Source of the DNA: an uncultured Fulvivirga sp.
GTDB lineage: Bacteria > Bacteroidota > Bacteroidia > Cytophagales > Cyclobacteriaceae
Reading direction: 5' to 3'
DNA length: 64,000 nucleotides
NCBI GenBank assembly: GCA_947500555.1
Contig: CANMSE010000003.1
Location: 372,001-436,000, forward strand
Below the pieces are notes generated by a model. It made no database searches and had not been told where the DNA came from. It saw only the letters and a program-made list of their open reading frames with translations. Each line of letters starts with the position of its first letter. Within the stretch, counting starts at the first letter, position 1. Shown one piece after another: positions 35,195 through 44,393 of this stretch. The position numbers and the translations under genes are program-made.

Positions 35195-35698
35195 TTACTC
35201 TTCTTGCGTTTTGTGTTCGGCCATCATTTTTTCATGATCTGTCTTCACTTGATCATGTTCTGCTGCCATAGCTTCATGCTCACCTTTCATTTTGTCATGT
35301 TCCGCTTGCATCGACTCATGTTGGGTTTTCATCTCCTCCATGGCTAATTCACCTAATGCATGGCTTTCTTCTAGGTCTTTATGGTTATCTAATAATTCTT
35401 TATGACTTTCAATAAGTGCCTTATGTCTAGTAATAATCTCTTCATGAGAACCCTCCATAGCCATATGCGTACTATCAGGCACACTATCAGCTATAGCTTG
35501 ATGTACTACCTTCATTTCATCATGCAGTTTCTCCATGCCGGCATGAAGTTCTTCCATTTTCTCATGAGCTTCTTCCATGGCTTCATGATCGCTAACTAAT
35601 TGTTTATGTTCTTCAGATTCTGCTGGATTAGAGCTACAGGCAAATAAAACAAAAGCTGTACAAACGGATAAAGAGATAGAATATAGTTTCCTTTTCAT
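35195..35698 (-). CDS. lipoprotein with histidine at every heptad (His/Met coiled coil)
   Basis: 167 residues. The signal ends in the lipobox FACSS (Cys21). The mature part is one long predicted coiled coil with His at 31, 38, 45, 52, 59, 66, then 78, 85, 92, 99, 106, 113, (Met120), 127, 134, 141, 148, 155 and 162. That is 18 His in strict seven-residue register, broken once around Pro74. Position +3 from each His is Met, Leu, Ile or Val in all but one heptad, so His occupies one core position (a) and a hydrophobic residue the other (d). A His core would be sensitive to pH or metal. It is the last gene of the minus-strand run, 31 bases after the DUF5916 gene. No family recognised. Metal binding is inference. 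Confidence 0.85.
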   Translation of the reverse strand: MKRKLYSISLSVCTAFVLFACSSNPAESEEHKQLVSDHEAMEEAHEKMEELHAGMEKLHDEMKVVHQAIADSVPDSTHMAMEGSHEEIITRHKALIESHKELLDNHKDLEESHALGELAMEEMKTQHESMQAEHDKMKGEHEAMAAEHDQVKTDHEKMMAEHKTQEE

Positions 35699-35729
35699 AT
35701 TTAAATTGGTTTACAGTTTAATTATTGAT

Positions 35730-37934
35730 TTAAAACTGCTTTAAAAAAGTCACTTTTCCTACAAACTGTTGCTCTCTAAATGGGTCATCTAGCCCATCAA
35801 TCTGAGTGTCATTAAAGACAAGGTAGATGAAAGATAATGGCCTATACTCCCAACTCGCTCGGACATTCCACCTCCCCTGCTCATCAAAAGTATTATACTG
35901 ATAAAAAGCTGATAGTTGAAGCCTTGGATTTAACGCAAGGCGTGTGCCAATAGTAGTCAGGTGTGTGGTTAAATCTTTACGATCTTCTCCCAGATTACTT
36001 AGATCATTTCTCTCATAATAAGCCGTTATAGCTATATGTGGTATAGGTGCGATACGTCCAAAAGCACTGATTGTCTGTCTTTGCCCATTATAAAAATTAC
36101 CAAAATTATAGGTAGCTGACATTGATCCTTTTTTTGATTGATCCGTATTATACCTTGCCAAAAATCTAGTATAAAAGTACTGATCTTGCTCAATCTGAAT
36201 GCCTAGTGGAGCAAAATCAAAATTGATGTTTTGCCATGTAGGGGTTAGTGAAATTTCCACAAAACTGTTGTCTTTAAACCAGGTGTATACAGGAAAAATG
36301 TAGATAGTTGCCTGTTGAAATCGATCTGGATTTTTAAAGTCATGATTAAGATTAAAAAATACACCAGGGTCAGATCTCCTTATCCATGGAATGTTATTAG
36401 GTCTCCATATGTAGTATCCACCGGGACTATGCCGAACTACATTTTTTTGAAATACAAAACCCATATCAGGATTATATTCATCGGAAACAATATCTGTGAT
36501 GTATCCAAGGTAGTACTGATTGGTTCGACCTTGTACTGCAATACGTGCGGCAATTCCCAAAGTATCATTAGAATTGTCTCTTGATCCCGAAACCATGTAG
36601 GATATATTCCATGTATCTTTTGGCCTTATAAACCCATCTAAAGTAATAGTCGTATTGTTACTTTGACTTACTCCTAGCTCACCGGATTGATTATCCAGAC
36701 GATGAGTAAACATCACTCCGATATTATTCTCATTACCATAATTTTGAAGATACCTGCCTACCATAAAGCTTGCGCCAGGAGAATTTTCCGTCTCAGCCTG
36801 GTTAATATATAAACCGGCAATTGACCTGTTCTCATTGCGCATGGTATATCTACCTCCTGCATTGATCCTCGCTGGTTGCGCATTGAAGTTTCCTTGCAAG
36901 CCAATTGTTCGACTAAAAAAGGGTACAACCGCTCTATTATTGGCTCCTGCCCAGATACCAGAGTTCTCTAAGAAAAATTGCCTTCTTTCAGGGAAGAAGA
37001 TATTGAACCGCTCCAGGTTATTAACTGCTCTATCAACATCAGCCTGAGCAAAATCTGTATTAAAAGTTAAGTCTAAAACCGATCTTGGAGTTATTGCCCA
37101 TTTGACATCACCACCAAATTTCATGTCCGCATCTGAAGTGGTGACATCACCATCTTCTATACGATCATATTGAAAGAGAGTGTAAGGCTCTACTCGAATG
37201 TTGGCACTTGGTTCAGGAAGATCAAGTCCTTCCAACTTTGCGGCATACGTCATTCGATAGGGTGAAAATGATTGAGGAATAGCGGGAAAAACAGTTTGCT
37301 CGTAGTCACGTCTGGCAAGTCGGCTAAATGTAATACCCCAGGTGGGCTTTACACCTTTCTCAGTTTCTTCATATCGTATTGACTTGAAAGGAATGGCAAA
37401 TTCGGCATAATAACCAGAATCTGTTCGTTGAGTTCGCACCGACCAGAGCGCATTCCAATCATTGTCGGTATTGTTGTCATTAAAATTTTGAAGATCTCTT
37501 TGATTTCCATAAGGGGTAGTCTGAAATGATACACAATACTGTTTGAGATTTTGAGGGTCGAGTTGTACGAAAAAGATATCATTCTCACCCCAACTAAAAT
37601 CTCTTCTTAAATCTTGTACCCTTATCCCCTTTCTACCTAGTGAGTCTTTACAAAATGCGCCCACGTACAAGTTCTTTTCATCATAAAGTAACTTGACTTC
37701 TGTATCATACAAATAGTCTCCTCCTTGTCTGGGTTCCATTCGGAAGAAGTCCTTCACTGCTTTCGCCTTTTTCCAATCACTTTCACTGAGTTGGCCATCT
37801 ATTTTAATTGGACCATTAGCTTTTTGAGCTGTAACTATGGGAGCATTTTCTGGTGGTGGAAAGTTTTGATCTTCCTGAGCTTGACAGATTTTACTAATCA
37901 GAAGTAAGAGAAGAATAAATAAAAATTCCTTCAT
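35730..37934 (-). CDS. DUF5916 outer-membrane protein with CBM9-like domain
   Basis: 734 residues. A signal peptide (1-19) is followed by a CBM9-like beta-sandwich (about 35-215, with IKIDGQLSESDWKKAK and KLLYDEKNLYVGAFC) and a DUF5916 beta-barrel domain with many alternating strands, ending VGKVTFLKQF, a typical aromatic outer-membrane C-terminus. Members are widespread in Bacteroidota and often sit near peptidase or transport genes. Their function is not established. It starts 6 bases after the ADOP-type permease ends, so it is most likely co-transcribed with the metal-related operon upstream, though a separate promoter cannot be excluded. Confidence 0.88.
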   Translation of the reverse strand: MKEFLFILLLLLISKICQAQEDQNFPPPENAPIVTAQKANGPIKIDGQLSESDWKKAKAVKDFFRMEPRQGGDYLYDTEVKLLYDEKNLYVGAFCKDSLGRKGIRVQDLRRDFSWGENDIFFVQLDPQNLKQYCVSFQTTPYGNQRDLQNFNDNNTDNDWNALWSVRTQRTDSGYYAEFAIPFKSIRYEETEKGVKPTWGITFSRLARRDYEQTVFPAIPQSFSPYRMTYAAKLEGLDLPEPSANIRVEPYTLFQYDRIEDGDVTTSDADMKFGGDVKWAITPRSVLDLTFNTDFAQADVDRAVNNLERFNIFFPERRQFFLENSGIWAGANNRAVVPFFSRTIGLQGNFNAQPARINAGGRYTMRNENRSIAGLYINQAETENSPGASFMVGRYLQNYGNENNIGVMFTHRLDNQSGELGVSQSNNTTITLDGFIRPKDTWNISYMVSGSRDNSNDTLGIAARIAVQGRTNQYYLGYITDIVSDEYNPDMGFVFQKNVVRHSPGGYYIWRPNNIPWIRRSDPGVFFNLNHDFKNPDRFQQATIYIFPVYTWFKDNSFVEISLTPTWQNINFDFAPLGIQIEQDQYFYTRFLARYNTDQSKKGSMSATYNFGNFYNGQRQTISAFGRIAPIPHIAITAYYERNDLSNLGEDRKDLTTHLTTIGTRLALNPRLQLSAFYQYNTFDEQGRWNVRASWEYRPLSFIYLVFNDTQIDGLDDPFREQQFVGKVTFLKQF

Positions 37935-37940
37935 GGATAA

Positions 37941-40364
37941 TTAATCTCTTCTTAAGACTTTCACCGGATTCACGAATAGCGCATCTCTAAAAGGTACAAG
38001 TGTGGCGAGTAGGGATATGATAAAAAGTACTAGCACGACTTGCAGATACACTCCAAAATCGACCAATCCGACCTCGAATAAGTAAGGGTTTATAGGCTCT
38101 AACAATAGAGGTGATAGTAGTAGACCTAAGAGTATACCGACACCAGCTATCTTCAACATATCTTTAAATACCAAGCCAAGTACACTGCCATCAGTGGCAC
38201 CTAGTACACGTCTTAGTGCCAATTCCTTAACTTTTAGTAATAGAATGAACGTCATCGTACTGAACAGCCCGATAGCCGCTATGATGCTGCCAATACTCGC
38301 AATGGTAAGGAAAAGGACACCTGAAACTTTTGCCTCCCAGTTTTTCTCATCGACAATGTCGGACATCATCATGTACTCAAAAGTGGGTTGGTTCTCATCG
38401 ATTGCCAGAATAGCCTCAGTGAGTTGAGTTTCTAACTCTGACAAAGGTCTGGTCGTATTAATTACGTAGTACGCATCGGTGTGCGGGGTCGAAAAAATTG
38501 ATAAATAGATGCTGGGGATATTATCACCCATCACACTTTGTTGTTTCACATTATCAGCAATACCAATTACGGTAAGATATGGGCTATCTGAATCATTGTT
38601 ACCAATTTTTAGACGTTTGCCTAAAGCATCTCCTTCCGGCCAGAGTTTCTCTGCAAGCTGTTGATCAACAATTACCTGGTAGCGATGGGAAGCTTGATCG
38701 TTGGGATCGAAGTAATTACCTTTTTGAATTTCAATATCCATAATGTCAAAGTAATTTGGAGTAACCCGTTGTGCACTGATAAATGGATTTTCCGACTGCT
38801 GTACTTGTGACTGGCCTTCTACAATAAAATTCTCTTGCGCTTGCGAGGAAGTATTTACCATATCGCTCAACGGAAGAATGGTGTTTAACGCCACACCTTC
38901 AACACTTGGGATGGCTTCTATCTTTCGCAAACTATTCTCAAAAAAAGCGCTCTTCTTTTCTGGCCCACCATACTTAAACCAGGAAAGAGCAATACGAAAT
39001 ACAGCCTTATTGTTATAGTTAAAGCCTAGATCAGTAGTACTGGCTGAAATAAAGCTTTTATACAGTAGCATCCCTCCAATCATCAATACCACACTGGCTA
39101 GTATTTGTAATGTCGCCAATCCTTTTTGTAAGCCTCGCTGACGTTTACTTCCGGTAGTGTGCTGACCTTCTTTAAGCCTGTTTACCAGATTTTTTCCTGC
39201 ATAGTTAAAAATCCATGGCAGGACACCTGTTAATACACCGATAACTATAACAACAAGCAATGTGTACAGTAGAACACTCTGATTCAGGCCTACTTCAATC
39301 CAATACGGCAAGAACGGACTGACCAAATCATGCGAAAACTGCATAATACCATAGGCTATGGCCAGTCCGCCTAAACCACCTAAAAAAGCCAGTAGAAGAC
39401 AATAAACTATGTTACCCTTGATAATTGCTATATTGGATGATCCAAGCACCTTACGAATTACAGCTTCCTTACTCTTAAGAATAGATTGATTAACAATAAG
39501 GTTAGATACATTGATAGTGGCGATAATCAGCAAAAACAAAGCGGCTGTTCCTAATAAAATGAGGTAACCATAAATACCTTCCATGTAAAGATCTTTTAAA
39601 GGTTCAGCGTAGAATGTTACACCGAGATTAGAACTTAAATGGGTCTGTTGTTGCAGCTTCGCAAACTGCTCCAGTTCCTCATTGAATTGCTCTAATGTTA
39701 CTCCTGGTTTCAATCGGGCAAGGCCAATACACGGCCTAAAGTCCCTGGCATCTACCACAAAATCAGCAAAGGCCATGGCACGAAAGGCTTCATTTCTGCC
39801 CGGAAAGCTGAATCCTTGAGGCAGAACACCATAATTAGTATAAGAAAAACCGTCTAACGTCACCTGAAGTTTATCAATATCTTCCTTTCCATCGAATCGC
39901 CTTTGCCAAAATTCATGCGTAAGCATAATGGTATGTGATCCTCTATCATCCAACGTCTGAGGCCAGTAATCACCTATAATCGGTTTTACAGCTAAAACCT
40001 CAAATAGATTACTCGAAGCAAACGTAGTGGTCAGATCTTCCGGTGGCTTACCGTCCCCACTTAGGTTATAGCGACCACCATCTCGATATACTGCCAAACT
40101 TGCGATGCCACTAAGCTGTTTCTGCATATCAAGAAACTCCGGATATGATAAACGACCTTGTTCATCACCTTTCATGGAATGAATACGAACCAAATTTTCG
40201 GGCTCCTCAAACGGTATTGGTGTTAACAGGAGTGCATCGATATAACTGTAAATAACAATGCTCGCTCCTGTTGCTATAGCAAATGTAAAAACAATCACCG
40301 CAGAGAAAGCCGGACTTTTTCTGATTGAACGAATGGCCAGTTTTAAACTTCTGAATATATGCAT
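37941..40364 (-). CDS. ADOP-type MacB/FtsX permease
   Basis: 807 residues, duplicated MacB_PCD-FtsX architecture. The first helix (AFSAVIVFTFAIATGASIVI) and the FPGR/RPCIGLARLKPGVT segment of the periplasmic domain match the ADOP group (duplicated orphan permeases first described in Acidobacteria) more than the NP-DSLR paralogues at the left end. The coupling motifs read KEAVIRKVLGSSN and VKELALRRVLGAT, and the C-terminus is NPVKVLRRD. No ATPase gene is adjacent apart from the DUF3526-associated one four genes upstream. Base composition is somewhat GC-richer than the rest of the window. Its start is 28 bases downstream of the COG0523 gene stop. Confidence 0.9.
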   Translation of the reverse strand: MHIFRSLKLAIRSIRKSPAFSAVIVFTFAIATGASIVIYSYIDALLLTPIPFEEPENLVRIHSMKGDEQGRLSYPEFLDMQKQLSGIASLAVYRDGGRYNLSGDGKPPEDLTTTFASSNLFEVLAVKPIIGDYWPQTLDDRGSHTIMLTHEFWQRRFDGKEDIDKLQVTLDGFSYTNYGVLPQGFSFPGRNEAFRAMAFADFVVDARDFRPCIGLARLKPGVTLEQFNEELEQFAKLQQQTHLSSNLGVTFYAEPLKDLYMEGIYGYLILLGTAALFLLIIATINVSNLIVNQSILKSKEAVIRKVLGSSNIAIIKGNIVYCLLLAFLGGLGGLAIAYGIMQFSHDLVSPFLPYWIEVGLNQSVLLYTLLVVIVIGVLTGVLPWIFNYAGKNLVNRLKEGQHTTGSKRQRGLQKGLATLQILASVVLMIGGMLLYKSFISASTTDLGFNYNNKAVFRIALSWFKYGGPEKKSAFFENSLRKIEAIPSVEGVALNTILPLSDMVNTSSQAQENFIVEGQSQVQQSENPFISAQRVTPNYFDIMDIEIQKGNYFDPNDQASHRYQVIVDQQLAEKLWPEGDALGKRLKIGNNDSDSPYLTVIGIADNVKQQSVMGDNIPSIYLSIFSTPHTDAYYVINTTRPLSELETQLTEAILAIDENQPTFEYMMMSDIVDEKNWEAKVSGVLFLTIASIGSIIAAIGLFSTMTFILLLKVKELALRRVLGATDGSVLGLVFKDMLKIAGVGILLGLLLSPLLLEPINPYLFEVGLVDFGVYLQVVLVLFIISLLATLVPFRDALFVNPVKVLRRD

Positions 40365-40392
40365 GACTGTATCTTTTTATATAATGCTTAAC

Positions 40393-41619
40393 TTATATCG
40401 GCCAATTATCAATAAATCGGTTCCCAGATTCCATTCCAGTGACCTCAAAATCATTAACCAGACATTTATCAAGTTCTTTTATGATCGCTTCCTTGTCCAT
40501 TTCCATACCTATGAACACTAGTTCACTCATTCTATCGCCCCATTTTTTATCCCATTTAGCCTGTATTTCTTCCTGATTTTCAAGGTAATTGGGATTCATT
40601 GCTCTTTCCCGCATAGGTACACTCGCCCACCATTGGCCATAAGTTTCAGCTTTTATTGACCCACCTGCCTGGCTCCATAATAAAGCATGGTTGGGCCGGG
40701 AAGCCAGCCAAAATATCCCTTTACTGCGAACAACTCCCGTTGGAAAGCTCCGCCCCACGTACTCGAGAAATCGCTGAGGATGAAAGGGTTTTGGCTGTTG
40801 ATAAACAAAAGAACTAATGCCATATTCCTCTGTTTCAGGACTATGAACAATACCTTTCTGGGCTAATTCTAATTCCTTTTGCCATCCAGCTGATTGCTCC
40901 GCCACATCATAGTCGAACATTCCAGTATTCAGGATTTCTTTTGGATCTATTTTACTGTGTGCAGTTCGAATGATCTTGGCAGTAGGATTTAGCTTGTCAA
41001 GAGTTTTCTCTAATAAACCTAGTTGCTCATCTGTAACCAGATCAGACTTATTTAGAATGATCACATTGGCAAACTCCACTTGATCGGTCAACAAATTAAC
41101 AATAGAGCGTTGATCCTCCTGATCATCATTCATTTTCCTACTTTGAATGGTATCAGCACTACCAAAATCTTTGAAGAAATTAAAAGCATCCACCACAGTA
41201 ACCATAGTATCCAACTTGCTGAATTGTGTGAGATCATATAACTCATCTCCCATCACAAATGAAAAGGTTTGGGCTACGGGAATAGGTTCAGAAATACCTG
41301 TACTTTCTATAAGTAAGTAATCGAACTTATTCATTTTAGCCAATTTCTCTACCTCTATCATCAGGTCTTCACGTAGCGTACAGCATATACAACCATTGCT
41401 CATTTCTACTAACTTTTCTTCAGTTCGTGAAAGTTTAGTTCCATTGGCTACGAGTTTTTCATCGATGTTTACCTCACTCATGTCATTGACAATCACAGCT
41501 ACTTTCAATCCTTCTCGATTGTTGAGTACATGATTTAGAAGGGTTGTTTTCCCAGCTCCAAGAAATCCACTTAGAACTGTTACAGGTAGTTTTTTGCCTT
41601 TTCTTTTTAATAAATTCAT
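40393..41619 (-). CDS. COG0523 / CobW-family metallochaperone GTPase
   Basis: 408 residues. The G1 loop is GFLGAGKTT (18-26), the metal-binding CICC motif (77-80, conserved as CxCC) lies in [12 protein letters not shown], and the G4 loop is LNKSD. The C-terminal CobW_C domain follows (about 265-380). These proteins couple GTP hydrolysis to metal delivery. Zur-controlled members are linked to zinc allocation under limitation (ZNG1/YciC/ZigA type), others to cobalamin or nitrile hydratase, of which no sign is present here. The ATG overlaps the stop codon of the upstream hydrolase (ATGA), so translation is coupled. Being in the same run as MerC and downstream of a Zur-like box favours a zinc role. 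Confidence 0.93.
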   Translation of the reverse strand: MNLLKRKGKKLPVTVLSGFLGAGKTTLLNHVLNNREGLKVAVIVNDMSEVNIDEKLVANGTKLSRTEEKLVEMSNGCICCTLREDLMIEVEKLAKMNKFDYLLIESTGISEPIPVAQTFSFVMGDELYDLTQFSKLDTMVTVVDAFNFFKDFGSADTIQSRKMNDDQEDQRSIVNLLTDQVEFANVIILNKSDLVTDEQLGLLEKTLDKLNPTAKIIRTAHSKIDPKEILNTGMFDYDVAEQSAGWQKELELAQKGIVHSPETEEYGISSFVYQQPKPFHPQRFLEYVGRSFPTGVVRSKGIFWLASRPNHALLWSQAGGSIKAETYGQWWASVPMRERAMNPNYLENQEEIQAKWDKKWGDRMSELVFIGMEMDKEAIIKELDKCLVNDFEVTGMESGNRFIDNWPI

Positions 41620-42593
41620 TCTGCTAAATGCTGTTTAAACCAAGTGATAATTTCTTCTGTGCTGTCAAAATTCCATGATGGTAATGCATGGCTCTTTTTG
41701 TTATAAACCTTTAGTTGATAAGATGCATTGGAGTTTTCTAATGACTCAGCCATTAAAAACGCCTGACTTACTGGTACGAAGCCATCTTGCCGAGAGTGAA
41801 GTATAAGTACTGGGCTTTTTATCTCCTCTGCCCATTCTGTTGGTGATCGATCTAGAAGATATTTCTCTTTCTTTTCTTCAAAATCAGGTAATACGTTTGA
41901 AAGCCCAAGATAATTCTCATCCTCTGAGAGATCATTCCAGCCTTCAAGAAATATAGGTCTATATTCATACTGCTTAATTGAATTAGAAACGCCAGATACT
42001 ACGGCTACTGCATTAAAATCCAATTTACGAGCAGTGCTATAGGTCATCAAACCACCTCTCGATAGGCCCATCATAAATAAGTTAGTAGTATCTACTTGAG
42101 GCCATTTTTTCACGAGTTCAATCAAATTGATAACGTCTTGCACATCAGCACCGCCTATCTCATCGTATTTGCCATTTTCATTTACAAACCGATAGTTTGT
42201 TCCTAAAACGATAAACCCTTCTCTTGCCAGCTCATAGAAATAAGGAAAAATCTCGTTAGTCAATTTGCCGTAGTTACCCGTACCTCCTCGATTATAAAAT
42301 ATAACAGGCCATTTCTTTTCGTGTAGATTTTTAGATTGACATAGATAGCTCTCTACATTTAATGAATCACTTTTATATTGAAAGGTTACAAACTCGTGCT
42401 CCTGTTGGTTTATTGCAGAATCATAATACAGTGAGTCATAAAGATATTTACCGAGCCGGCTTAAATCTGAGTATGGAGTTTCAATATGTATTGATTTTCT
42501 ACTGACTATTTGAGCGCTTGAATAATGGCTGAGGTTCAATTCAAACAATACAGTAAGGACTAAAAGTCCACCTATTCTCATTCTTATCGACAT
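41616..42593 (-). CDS. exported alpha/beta hydrolase (peptidase S9-like)
   Basis: 325 residues with an N-terminal hydrophobic signal (about 8-27). The alpha/beta hydrolase core has the nucleophile elbow GLSRGG with Ser178, Asp270 in HSRQDGFVP and His302 in KKSHALPSW, completing the triad. An oxyanion-type segment NRGGTGNYG lies near 101. Sequence style is that of the prolyl-oligopeptidase/dienelactone group, so it is probably a periplasmic esterase or peptidase, substrate unknown. It starts 73 bases after MerC ends and overlaps the COG0523 start codon by four bases. Among metal genes a role in releasing metal from a chelator or peptide is conceivable but unproven. Confidence 0.85.
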   Translation of the reverse strand: MSIRMRIGGLLVLTVLFELNLSHYSSAQIVSRKSIHIETPYSDLSRLGKYLYDSLYYDSAINQQEHEFVTFQYKSDSLNVESYLCQSKNLHEKKWPVIFYNRGGTGNYGKLTNEIFPYFYELAREGFIVLGTNYRFVNENGKYDEIGGADVQDVINLIELVKKWPQVDTTNLFMMGLSRGGLMTYSTARKLDFNAVAVVSGVSNSIKQYEYRPIFLEGWNDLSEDENYLGLSNVLPDFEEKKEKYLLDRSPTEWAEEIKSPVLILHSRQDGFVPVSQAFLMAESLENSNASYQLKVYNKKSHALPSWNFDSTEEIITWFKQHLAE

Positions 42594-42666
42594 TTAATTA
42601 TTGGTTAATATTATTGGCATAAAAAAATTATTGGTATTGGGATGTAAATAGGAACCTTTGACCGCT

Positions 42667-43089
42667 TCATGACTCAAAACCTTCGTATCCAACTGATCTT
42701 TTTGCTGATTTGATGTAATCAAAATGTCTCTTTTTGGATCGCAAATTCAAGTAATGTGCAGTGATGATCATAACTATTCCAATACTCAATAATCCATATT
42801 GCATCCACGATGATTCGACAGAATCACTGATTTTTAGGAGCACAAAACCAGAAATAAAGAGGCTCATCAAAGTGTAGTTTCTATCTCTTACCATATTGGG
42901 TAGGATGGCTGTGATTCCAACAAAGAGTATAGCTAGAGAAATCACTACTTCGATCCTTTCATTAACCGCCAGCCCTACTACTCCAAGAGTTCCGATAGTA
43001 AGAAGACTGATAGAAATCAGGCAATGTATACCACAGCAAATCGACAAACATATACCCACCCTATCAATTTTAGCACTTTGACTTTTCAT
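42667..43089 (-). CDS. MerC-domain membrane protein
   Basis: 140 residues with four predicted membrane helices. Helix 1 carries the MerC Cys pattern (C14, C18, C19 and C23 in GICLSICCGIHCL), the second helix starts near the IEVVIS segment, and the last near LLSIGIVMIITAHYL. MerC is named for mercury import, but no merA, merR or merT is near. In Bacteroidota MerC-like genes commonly lie beside Fur-family regulators and zinc genes, so a divalent metal channel or chaperone is more likely here. The ATG overlaps the stop of the DUF3526 gene (ATGA). Confidence 0.85.
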   Translation of the reverse strand: MKSQSAKIDRVGICLSICCGIHCLISISLLTIGTLGVVGLAVNERIEVVISLAILFVGITAILPNMVRDRNYTLMSLFISGFVLLKISDSVESSWMQYGLLSIGIVMIITAHYLNLRSKKRHFDYIKSAKRSVGYEGFES

Positions 43090-44393
43090 AATTTTTCTTC
43101 AAGTGTTTGAAGGTCTTCAATTGAAAACTGTTCATCGGAAAAAATCCGGGCATAATACAACTCTTTTAAGCCTTCATGGTAGGCATGTACCTCTTTCACA
43201 AATTCAAGATGACTGTTCCGATCAGTATTGGATAGCTCCGATAGCTTTTCATGAACCATGGCTGCTGGTGCTAACCACTCCCATTTTTCCAATAATGCAT
43301 TTCGCTTGTTCACTTGTTCTTCAAACTGAGCTTTCGAAGTATTGGCTTCCTTATCGAGTAAAGAGAAACTTGCGTAGTACCATTTGTTGAAGTTGGTGGT
43401 ATCACCATCGTTGAATTGAGGGTTATCTTTATAGAACTTATCAAGTACAAACGACTTAGACTGCTCCCAATTCTGATCGTTCAATGTCCTGACCGCATGG
43501 ATCATCTCCGCCCGATTCGGCAACGGCTCATTGGCCAGCACAAAAAGGTTCAGCAGTGCAGGCATGATCAGCGTAAAAATCAACCAAACTCCTAAACCTA
43601 ACATCGCACTCAGTGCTGATGGCTGACGAAGCCAGACAATTACACCCATAATGACTATCCATAACAAACAGTATCCAAAGATGATAAGCATCCACTGTGT
43701 GAACAGTTGCTCATTACCTGCTAGCGAGATGCCCTGAAGTAGGAATCCTAATATAAGCAGAGCGGCTGCCAGGCCCCAAATGATCAGCATTCTCAATAAT
43801 CCTTTGCTAAAAAGGATCACCCTCAATGAAGTGGATTGTGATTGTAAAAGTGAAAGCGTGCCTCCTTCCTTTTCTCCTGCGTAGAGGTTGTAAATCAAGG
43901 CCACTACCAACAGCGGGAAAAGAAAGACAAAGACATACGACAAATCAAAGTTTCCAGTCAACAGCTTCATTGGATTGGCCAGCTCTCCCGTATTTACCTG
44001 ACGAGCCAGGTCTGTGACATTAAAGCCATAATACACCGGAAACAGATCCCTTTGCCCTAAGCAAAGGCCGGCAGCATCAGAAGCTTCATGTGTCAGGTAA
44101 TAGGTGAAATGTTTGTTCCAACCAACGCCTGTAGGAAAAACAGCCTGTTGATACTTCTCTTTGTTCTCGACAATAGCCGTATCCAACTTTGCCCAAATGA
44201 GTAGGCTGTCAAACTGCTGTCGCTCATATTGCTGTACTTGAGAAATGCGAGCTTCCTGTTTGTCAATCTCAAACTTGCCGAAGTAGATGCCGTAGATCCC
44301 GGCACCGAAAACGACCAGTAACAACACCTTCAGCGTGTTACTGCGCCAAAGGGTTTTCCATTCGAAAGAGAGGATGTGAAATAGCGTTTTCAT
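43086..44393 (-). CDS. DUF3526 ABC-2-type permease, second of pair
   Basis: 435 residues from the ATG at 44393, which overlaps the preceding stop codon as ATGA. An in-frame ATG 28 codons upstream would give a Cys-rich leader lying wholly inside the previous gene and is not supported. Six membrane helices are visible (near the N-terminus, then several between about 155 and 290), with a large soluble periplasmic region between the first and second helices and the DUF3526 C-terminal half (WEWLAPAAMVHEKLSELSNTD). It forms a heterodimer, by inference, with the permease encoded just upstream, driven by the ATPase at 45795. GC content is clearly higher than in surrounding genes. Confidence 0.88.
   Translation of the reverse strand: MKTLFHILSFEWKTLWRSNTLKVLLLVVFGAGIYGIYFGKFEIDKQEARISQVQQYERQQFDSLLIWAKLDTAIVENKEKYQQAVFPTGVGWNKHFTYYLTHEASDAAGLCLGQRDLFPVYYGFNVTDLARQVNTGELANPMKLLTGNFDLSYVFVFLFPLLVVALIYNLYAGEKEGGTLSLLQSQSTSLRVILFSKGLLRMLIIWGLAAALLILGFLLQGISLAGNEQLFTQWMLIIFGYCLLWIVIMGVIVWLRQPSALSAMLGLGVWLIFTLIMPALLNLFVLANEPLPNRAEMIHAVRTLNDQNWEQSKSFVLDKFYKDNPQFNDGDTTNFNKWYYASFSLLDKEANTSKAQFEEQVNKRNALLEKWEWLAPAAMVHEKLSELSNTDRNSHLEFVKEVHAYHEGLKELYYARIFSDEQFSIEDLQTLEEKL

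Noticed and set aside
42667..43089. Mercury resistance operon
   Set aside because: Only MerC is present. No merA, merR, merT or merP lies within 15 kb on either side, and the neighbours are zinc-type genes.
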